Origin: Candidatus Nanohalarchaeota archaeon
Lineage (GTDB): Archaea > Nanohalarchaeota > Nanosalinia > Nanosalinales > Nanosalinaceae
Reading direction: 5' to 3'
Length of the DNA: 64,000 nucleotides
NCBI GenBank assembly: GCA_022729235.1
Contig: JALDAJ010000001.1
Coordinates: 886,442-950,441 of the forward strand
Shown: one piece after another, positions 58,525 to 64,000 of the stretch
Layout: every line of letters starts with the position of its first letter
Numbering within the stretch: position 1 is the stretch's first letter
Translations under genes and position numbers: made by a program
The notes under the pieces: model-generated
Told to the model about the DNA's origin: nothing
The model's input: only the letters and a program-made list of their open reading frames with translations
Database searches by the model: none

Positions 58525-59334
58525 TCAAGGCTTTCTTTTTCTAATAACCTCTGCCCTGTGACCGTCTTCTTGACTTTCCTTAGACCGGTCATAAGCAGTC
58601 TTGAGCAGGTATAATCCGAATAACGGGAGAATCAGGGTAGGCAGCATCATTTCGGGATCCTGCACGTATATCGGTGGAGCGTTAGCATAGAAATCGACTA
58701 CGCCCCGTGCAGGTTCGTACAACTCAGCTGATAAAAGACCAGCGCCTACCGCTCCTGCCCCTCCTAAAGCTCTTCCTGCCGCACTACGTTTTTTGAGGCT
58801 TGACAGCTCTTCCAGGTTATTCACGTGCTCGCTTACTCTACCCCTATTACGCTCCAGTGCTCTCTCATAGTCTGCTCTCAACTCCTCAAGTTCCTCCTCC
58901 AGTCCCTCTATCACTTCTATCTGTTCTCCAGTAAGTTCTTCGTACCTTACCTGGAGCTCTCTGAACCTTGATATAGAACTTTCCAGGCTCTCTACGTAGT
59001 CAGGTCCTACTTCTCCGTACTCTTCGAGTAGATCTTCGATATCACGTTCCAATCTCTTAAGAGCGCGCTGGAATCTTTCATCATTCTCTATCCTCCCTGC
59101 TCCACCAATTTCCAGTTCCTGTTTTCTATTCTCCAGTTCACCGATATATCTTGCAGTATCTTCCAGCAGCAGTTCTCTTCTCTCCCTGAAATCATATACT
59201 GTTTCCTCTTCTCCTGTACTTCCCCCGTCAGTCATGACTTTAGGAGGCTCTAGCGCAGTGTTTAACTCCCTATAACCAGTAGAAGTAGCTTCTAGCGTTT
59301 GATCGACAGTATCATTCTGATTATCTCGTCCCAT
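58525..59334 (-). CDS. Coiled-coil membrane protein
   Basis: In this 269-residue protein residues about 55-175 form long coiled coils (DFRERRELLLEDTARYIGELENRKQELE; ELEELRADYERALERN). One or two membrane spans follow near 185-250 and a basic tail ends it. No family recognised. It may be a scaffold at the membrane. A Walker or other motif is absent. Confidence 0.55.
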   Translation of the reverse strand: MGRDNQNDTVDQTLEATSTGYRELNTALEPPKVMTDGGSTGEEETVYDFRERRELLLEDTARYIGELENRKQELEIGGAGRIENDERFQRALKRLERDIEDLLEEYGEVGPDYVESLESSISRFRELQVRYEELTGEQIEVIEGLEEELEELRADYERALERNRGRVSEHVNNLEELSSLKKRSAAGRALGGAGAVGAGLLSAELYEPARGVVDFYANAPPIYVQDPEMMLPTLILPLFGLYLLKTAYDRSKESQEDGHRAEVIRKRKP

Positions 59335-59430
59335 CGCGTGTTTTGGGCAGTCCCAGCCAGACTTAAACGTTAAGCTTTAGGACAACGCATACAAACTTGT
59401 TAAATAACTCCGAATCACCGGTGTATTTTT

Positions 59431-59634
59431 ATGGATCGTAAAAAGATGGAGTACAGGCTGGCGATTTACTCCCTCGCCATCCATGTCGCCGCCCTGTTTT
59501 TCGGAGTCGCTGCATTCTTCCTGGCAGGACTGACCGCATCAATAATAGTATTCTTCCTGGCAGTCGCTATTCTTCTCGGAGTAGTCTACTGGAGAACTAC
59601 TAGAACTCTAGAAGAAGAGAACAAGAACGGCTGA
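59431..59634 (+). CDS. Small two-span membrane protein
   Basis: This 67-residue protein has spans at about 10-32 and 35-53 and a charged tail. TATA-like GTATTTTT is close to the ATG, and TTAAATAA lies about 30 bp upstream. It overlaps by 27 bp the end of the convergent site-2-protease-like gene. No family recognised. Confidence 0.5.
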   Translation: MDRKKMEYRLAIYSLAIHVAALFFGVAAFFLAGLTASIIVFFLAVAILLGVVYWRTTRTLEEENKNG

Positions 59635-60132
59635 AACCCCGGCTATAAGGAAGAAGACGGGTTTGCTGTACCTGTAAACTGACTGTCCGTCCAGCCCTGC
59701 CGCCGGTATCATGTTGAACAGGGCGAGCCACGCATTAATCCGGAGCCCGTACTCTCCTACCATGCCAGGTACTGCGAGAAACACTAGCGCCAGCACGATA
59801 TTCGTGACCGGTCCTGCAACACTGATAAGCATCTGCTGCCTGTCAGTTCTCCTGCCGCGGGAGTAAACTGCACCAGGTGCAGCGAAGATAAATCCGGCGA
59901 GCGAGGCAAGAAAGGCGAACCCGAGCATCCTGTAATCCGCCACGAACTCTGCCCAGAGCCCGAACCTCTGCGCCACCACCTTGTGCGCAAGCTCGTGAAT
60001 CAGGAATCCTATACCTGCAGTGAAGAGAGCTATCGCGATCGGACGCGGACTTAATCCTCCGAGCAGATTGGCAAACGCCAGGCTGAGTATCACCCACGCA
60101 GCAATCAAGTCACGGATTTCTCTCTGCTCCAT
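59608..60132 (-). CDS. Site-2-protease-like membrane protein (M50)
   Basis: From the ATG at 60132, 174 residues with five or six spans. The zinc motif HELAH is at 46-50, and FNMIPAAGLDG near 150 is the second motif (family N-x-x-P-x-x-x-L-D-G). It is the minimal M50 core without PDZ. It is probably an active membrane protease, the second in the window. The frame to 60213 would add an atypical N terminus. Confidence 0.85.
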   Translation of the reverse strand: MEQREIRDLIAAWVILSLAFANLLGGLSPRPIAIALFTAGIGFLIHELAHKVVAQRFGLWAEFVADYRMLGFAFLASLAGFIFAAPGAVYSRGRRTDRQQMLISVAGPVTNIVLALVFLAVPGMVGEYGLRINAWLALFNMIPAAGLDGQSVYRYSKPVFFLIAGVSAVLVLFF

Positions 60133-60181
60133 ATCACTAGTACTGTTTCCATAAAGTAAAAAGAGGTTTTTCTCCAGAGCA

Positions 60182-61177
60182 TCAGAGACCAAGAAGCAAC
60201 GTCGCAACACCAAAGTAAATCAACAACGCAGTGATGTCTTTGATAGTTGTAACCATCGGATCTGAAACCGCGGCAGGGTCGTAACCAGTCCTGTCAACCA
60301 TACCCGGTATTAACGTCCCGATCACCGAGGCAACGGTACAGGTAAGAAACAGGGATATAGAGATAACTGACGCTATCCCGATACCCTGCCAGAAATAGAT
60401 GACAGCACCAGCAAGAACGCCTACGATTAAGCCTATGATCCCGCCAACCAGCGCCTCTCTAAACACTCGACGCCATATATTTCCCTCCTCTATACTTCCA
60501 AGCGCAAGCCCTCTGACAAATATCGTTGACGACTGCGTTCCCACATTACCTCCCATGTCCATAATCACCGGAATGAAAAACGCCAGGACGACAAGAGCCT
60601 GTAGCTCATGCTCGAAAGCCTCTATAACTGTACCCGCGATGATACCTCCTGCAAGCGCGAATACCAGCCATGGAAGTCTTGCAACTACAGTTTCTCTAAT
60701 CGAAGCGTTAAGCATCTTCTCACTCCTATAAAACTCCTTCGAGCCTATAACACCCGCCTTCTTGAAGATATCCTCGGTCGCCTCCTCGTCAAGCACCTCA
60801 ACCATGTCATCCAACCGTAAGATACCTTCTAGCCTACCCTTCTCCACCACAGGAATCGCACGGTAATCATACTCCGCCATCACGCGGGCGACATCCTCCA
60901 TATCCTCGTCCAGTCCGACAGTCACCATATCCTGGTCCATCGCCGCCTCTAAGGACTCCGAGTTCATCAACTCCTTGACCGAGGCGATGCCTTCAAGCTT
61001 GCCGTCATCCTCTATGTAGACGTAGTATATCGACGGTCTGTCCTCAACAGTATCATGTTCCCCGAACTTCTCCAGCGCCCTGTCAACCGATGTATCAAGA
61101 GAGACAGAGACAAAGTCCGTTCTCAAAAGATCACGTGCTTGGAGCTTTTCATCGTCCATGTAAACTGTTGAGGTCAC
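60182..61177 (-). CDS. mgtE: MgtE-like magnesium transporter with CBS domains
   Basis: In this 331-residue protein two CBS domains (about 15-140: RTDFVSVSLDTSVDRALE, VMAEYDYRAIPVVEKG) sense magnesium or adenine nucleotide. The membrane part (about 165-330) has five spans with MDMGGNVGTQSSTIFVRGLALG, the MgtE hallmark, and VDRTGYDPAAVSDPMVTTI. The N domain of larger bacterial enzymes is lacking. Start may be at 61177 or at the Met six residues later. Confidence 0.9.
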   Translation of the reverse strand: MTSTVYMDDEKLQARDLLRTDFVSVSLDTSVDRALEKFGEHDTVEDRPSIYYVYIEDDGKLEGIASVKELMNSESLEAAMDQDMVTVGLDEDMEDVARVMAEYDYRAIPVVEKGRLEGILRLDDMVEVLDEEATEDIFKKAGVIGSKEFYRSEKMLNASIRETVVARLPWLVFALAGGIIAGTVIEAFEHELQALVVLAFFIPVIMDMGGNVGTQSSTIFVRGLALGSIEEGNIWRRVFREALVGGIIGLIVGVLAGAVIYFWQGIGIASVISISLFLTCTVASVIGTLIPGMVDRTGYDPAAVSDPMVTTIKDITALLIYFGVATLLLGL

Positions 61178-61249
61178 GCCTAACTAAAAGCTTGCCAGAC
61201 ACAACCGGAAAAACAATATTAATGCTGTTGGTAAGTCGATGATAACACA

Positions 61250-61897
61250 GTGTTCGGAAATATATCTGATTACAACAAAACTAGGCTTGAGACCGTATAC
61301 CGAGATGGAGGGATCTATCACACTGATCGATCCTGCATGCCTGATATCATAGTCGGTCTATCATTCGGCGCACACACTGACGAGGGCTCTCCAAATTATC
61401 ATCTGGCTGAGGCGGTAGATATCGCTATGACGGTATTCCCCGAAACTCCCGCACTCGTCCAGCCCGAAATAGGGAGAATTGAAACCGATAGAGGACGCCT
61501 CGAGTCTTATGAACAAGTTTATACCGTAGCAGAACCAATACAAGGTAAGAATAATATAAAGCCTGATGTTGATACATGGGACGCCATCGAAAAATCATTA
61601 GAAATTGCAGAGGAAGAAGACGTGGACGCTTATGAAGCGCTCTACGTGGCACATCCTGCCCACGTATCAAGAGTTATGAAGACAGGAAGCTACCTGGGTC
61701 TGGACGGGGAACCTTTTATTTCAGAGAATAGGCAATGGAGTTCTGAAGATTCTCAATGGTGGGTAAGAGGACCGATGAGATGGGCGGCTAAGGAACTATT
61801 CCTTGCGCGACCATACTGCCACCTGAAAGGGAATACCAGAAGACTCGCAAGCATACCAGAAGAACTACAGGACATAAGTCAAGAAAGATTTTCGTAA
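61250..61897 (+). CDS. Hypothetical protein, possible DUF218-like fold
   Basis: In this 215-residue protein PDIIVGLSFGAHTDEGSP near 31-48 and ALYVAHPAHVSRVMKTG near 129-145 resemble DUF218 proteins, which have a strand-then-H-x-x-R helix at their active site. Classical DUF218 lengths are similar. The GTG at 61250 is preceded by TATA-like CAATATTAATG. Function unknown, perhaps a polysaccharide- or peptidoglycan-like precursor step as in ElyC-type proteins, which is speculative. Confidence 0.5.
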   Translation: MFGNISDYNKTRLETVYRDGGIYHTDRSCMPDIIVGLSFGAHTDEGSPNYHLAEAVDIAMTVFPETPALVQPEIGRIETDRGRLESYEQVYTVAEPIQGKNNIKPDVDTWDAIEKSLEIAEEEDVDAYEALYVAHPAHVSRVMKTGSYLGLDGEPFISENRQWSSEDSQWWVRGPMRWAAKELFLARPYCHLKGNTRRLASIPEELQDISQERFS

Positions 61898-61932
61898 ATG
61901 GACTCTCCCAAAATGAGGAAAGCACTGATTTT

Positions 61933-62781
61933 TCAAGATGTTCGTTTCACAAACTTATAGGTATACTGCTTTAGAACCCCTTTCTGTATTGTCAGGAGCT
62001 GGTAAATTCCTGTGAGCCCGTGGTTGACCTGCATCTTTTCCGTCTTGCCAACTGCGCGCGTCAGGAAACCTATCGGGAGTAAAAGAACGGCAGCGAGAAA
62101 AATCCTGTAGGAAGAAGGCTTTATCCTCTCAGTTATGTCCTCCTTTTCATCAAGTTCAAGAGGCGTTTTTTCGGCAGCCTCCTCCAGATCGTCCGTGTGA
62201 ATTAGTCCTTCAAGCAGCCATCCTCGGCACATCTTGTTCTCCAGGTATCTCTCGAGCCCCGACTTTTCATCTAGATCCGTGAAACCGTCGGAGAGGATTA
62301 GAATTCCGTCTTCTTTCAGCAGGTCCGAGAACTGAGAGACCGTGCCCTCGATGTCTTTGCAGTAACAGAAAGTCTCTATGCCGAATATAAGGTCGAAGCT
62401 TTCTTCGGTGTCGATCGACTCAAAATCCGTCTCCCGGAACTCTATCAAGTCCTCGACTCCTTCCTCCTGCGCTTTCTCTCTGGCTATCTCCAGCGCTTCA
62501 CCGTTGATGTCGATACCTATGAACTTCGCACCGGTTAACTTTGCCAGCCTGATGGCGTTACCTCCCATTCCACACCCTATCTCCAGAATTTTGCTGTCCT
62601 CGTTGAGTTCGGCTTTTTCCAGTATCCTTTCCGCCCTTCTCTTCACGGCATCGTCAAAGCCGTCCGCCTCACCATCGTGGATGCCATAGTGCATCATCCC
62701 ATGAGAATCAGAGTTCCAGACAAGGTTGTAATGGTAGCGTGAAAGGTTATAGTACTTATTGAGTTCCTCTCTCCCGTACAT
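61933..62781 (-). CDS. SAM-dependent class I methyltransferase
   Basis: In this 282-residue protein ILEIGCGMGGNAIRLAK near 64-80 is SAM motif I; FIGIDINGEALEIAREKA and FDLIFGIETFCYCKD follow. The N-terminal YYNLSRYHYNLVWNSDSHGMMHYGIHDG resembles tocopherol/sterol-type methyltransferases, with a C-terminal hydrophobic stretch (IFLAAVLLLPIGFLTRAVG) suggesting a membrane or lipid substrate. tRNA-Ala follows upstream. Confidence 0.82.
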   Translation of the reverse strand: MYGREELNKYYNLSRYHYNLVWNSDSHGMMHYGIHDGEADGFDDAVKRRAERILEKAELNEDSKILEIGCGMGGNAIRLAKLTGAKFIGIDINGEALEIAREKAQEEGVEDLIEFRETDFESIDTEESFDLIFGIETFCYCKDIEGTVSQFSDLLKEDGILILSDGFTDLDEKSGLERYLENKMCRGWLLEGLIHTDDLEEAAEKTPLELDEKEDITERIKPSSYRIFLAAVLLLPIGFLTRAVGKTEKMQVNHGLTGIYQLLTIQKGVLKQYTYKFVKRTS

Positions 62782-62809
62782 CGCTGTTCACTTCCCAAGC
62801 TTATTCTTA

Positions 62810-62883
62810 TGGACTCTCGGGGATTTGAACCCCGGGCCTCTTCCATGCCAAGGAAGCGTTCTGCCAGGCTGAACTAAGAGCCC
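62810..62883 (-). tRNA. tRNA-Ala(GGC)
   Basis: Acceptor GGGCTCT (62883-62877) pairs with AGAGTCC (62817-62811), discriminator A at 62810. The third pair is G-U, the alanine identity element. D arm GTTC/GAAC, anticodon stem CTTCC/GGAAG, loop TTGGCAT with anticodon GGC, T arm CGGGG/CCCCG with TTCAAAT. No intron. CCA is not encoded. It is not next to any duplication. Confidence 0.95.
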
Positions 62884-62934
62884 CTTAACTTACATACGAA
62901 ACTCAGCAGGTAAAACCTAAATAACCTGTTGGAG

Positions 62935-63657
62935 CTAAAGCCTCTGCTTGATTTTATCGACATACTTATCCGCGAGCCTTGTCGGCTCCGGAAGCTTGTA
63001 TCCTCCGCCCGTCTTCTCGACTAAATCGACTGCAGTGTCCTCGCTGACACGATGACCGGAACTGATGTAGAGCGGGTTGATACCTCTCGAAGTCTGTCTG
63101 GACTGGTAGGCATAGCCTATGAGCTCTCCGTCCCCAGTTTCAACTGAATCATCCGCAACTACTGGTACTCTTTCTCCCTCGTCCAGATCATTTACCTCAT
63201 CAGTTGTTCGTCCACAAAGCAGTTTTTTCGCAACACCGATAGCAGGAATGTCGAAAAGAACCCCTATGTGGGTGGCGATCCCTGCCTGCCGGAAATGGAT
63301 ACGCCCGGAGCCGTCGAGCATCAGTAAGTCTGGTTTAGCGGACAGGCTTTCGAGCGCCTCGATGATGCAGGAACCCTCTCTGAACGCGAGGAGACCTGGG
63401 ATGTAAGATATCTCGAGCTCCGCAACCCCGTGACCCCTCTCCATGACCTCCCCGTTCTCCATCACCACGACTCCACTGACCGCTTTCTCATCTATGAATG
63501 CCTGGTCGATGCCCGCGACCTTAACATCTTCCAGCGACCGCGGGAAGTCAAAGTTGTCCTCGAAGACTGCTTCTTCTGCTATTTCATACTGGAGTTTTTC
63601 CATCTCTTTCCGTGATAGTCCGGGCGAGGGCAGGTACTGGGGTTTCTCCGGTTTCAT
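62935..63657 (-). CDS. nfi: Endonuclease V
   Basis: In this 240-residue protein VAGIDQAFID near 48-57 holds the first catalytic Asp, LLMLDGSGRIHFRQAGIATHIG near 110-131 the second set, and IGVAKKLLCG near 143 the substrate-base pocket. It cuts next to deaminated adenine (inosine) in DNA or RNA. The middle insertion (ASELEISY..) is normal. Together with endonuclease IV it suggests a focus on deamination and base repair. Confidence 0.92.
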   Translation of the reverse strand: MKPEKPQYLPSPGLSRKEMEKLQYEIAEEAVFEDNFDFPRSLEDVKVAGIDQAFIDEKAVSGVVVMENGEVMERGHGVAELEISYIPGLLAFREGSCIIEALESLSAKPDLLMLDGSGRIHFRQAGIATHIGVLFDIPAIGVAKKLLCGRTTDEVNDLDEGERVPVVADDSVETGDGELIGYAYQSRQTSRGINPLYISSGHRVSEDTAVDLVEKTGGGYKLPEPTRLADKYVDKIKQRL

Positions 63658-63705
63658 GTTTGTTTCCTTACTGTGTGAAAAATAAAAGAGAAAAGATAGA
63701 CAGAG

Positions 63706-64000
<295 letters not shown>

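Overview
The window looks like part of a compact genome of a salt-adapted archaeon. Three things point to archaea. Most starts lack a Shine-Dalgarno site and instead have a TATA-like box about 25 bp upstream, as in leaderless transcription. Two tRNA genes carry introns whose ends fold like a bulge-helix-bulge. Several genes are of archaeal type: class I lysyl-tRNA synthetase, PIN-ATPase-KH protein, geranylgeranyl reductase and CPSF-like MBL nuclease. Predicted soluble proteins are very rich in Asp and Glu, and several secreted or regulatory families are typical of haloarchaea. I infer a halophile, possibly Nanohaloarchaeota (DPANN); no rRNA or marker tree is available to settle this. I see no CRISPR array, transposase, rRNA gene or prophage.

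Layout. 1-9 kb: the 3' end of hisS, a DUF4186 gene, ychF, a sulfatase behind a palindromic promoter, a DEAD-box helicase with a hairpin/T-run terminator, membrane proteins, and a deacetylase-GNAT pair. 9.6-17 kb: cspA, then an accessory stretch of lineage-specific genes with broken or coding-like fragments, a metallopeptidase, a long winged-helix regulator and an SDR. 17-21.6 kb: a NUMOD3/PD-(D/E)XK homing-endonuclease-like gene beside the B12-dependent ribonucleotide reductase nrdJ and its regulator nrdR. 21.8-33 kb: a new 44-codon ORF, the PIN-ATPase-KH protein, DUF389, an operon of a NYN ribonuclease with a CBS/ribosome-hibernation-like protein, two Tat lipoproteins, a BASS-like transporter, endonuclease IV and an EamA transporter.

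33-45 kb: a small zinc finger, a flavoprotein and superoxide dismutase; tRNA-Trp with a 102-nt intron; an MntA-HepT toxin-antitoxin pair; a Toprim-HD operon ending in a frame-disrupted gene; pcm; an ArsR-type regulator with an apparent self-operator; glmS; and tRNA-Leu(GAG) with an intron. 45-57 kb: VKOR plus DoxX (disulfide formation), TraB, rhomboid, a deaminase, class I LysRS, a site-2 protease, then ferredoxin, geranylgeranyl reductase and cis-prenyltransferase, which together suggest lipid and glycan-carrier synthesis. 57-64 kb: a histone-fold candidate, small membrane proteins, an MgtE-like transporter, a methyltransferase, tRNA-Ala(GGC), endonuclease V, and the 3' end of a class II LysRS.

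The points most worth a second look are: both LysRS classes within 12 kb; partial tRNA copies 63-73 bp from each intron-bearing tRNA gene, each built into a potential stem-loop; an anticodon-complementary guide-like segment in the tRNA-Trp intron; palindromes spanning two promoters; several small frame-disrupted genes; and coding-like fragments sharing a DRxQKQYQE motif around the winged-helix regulator.
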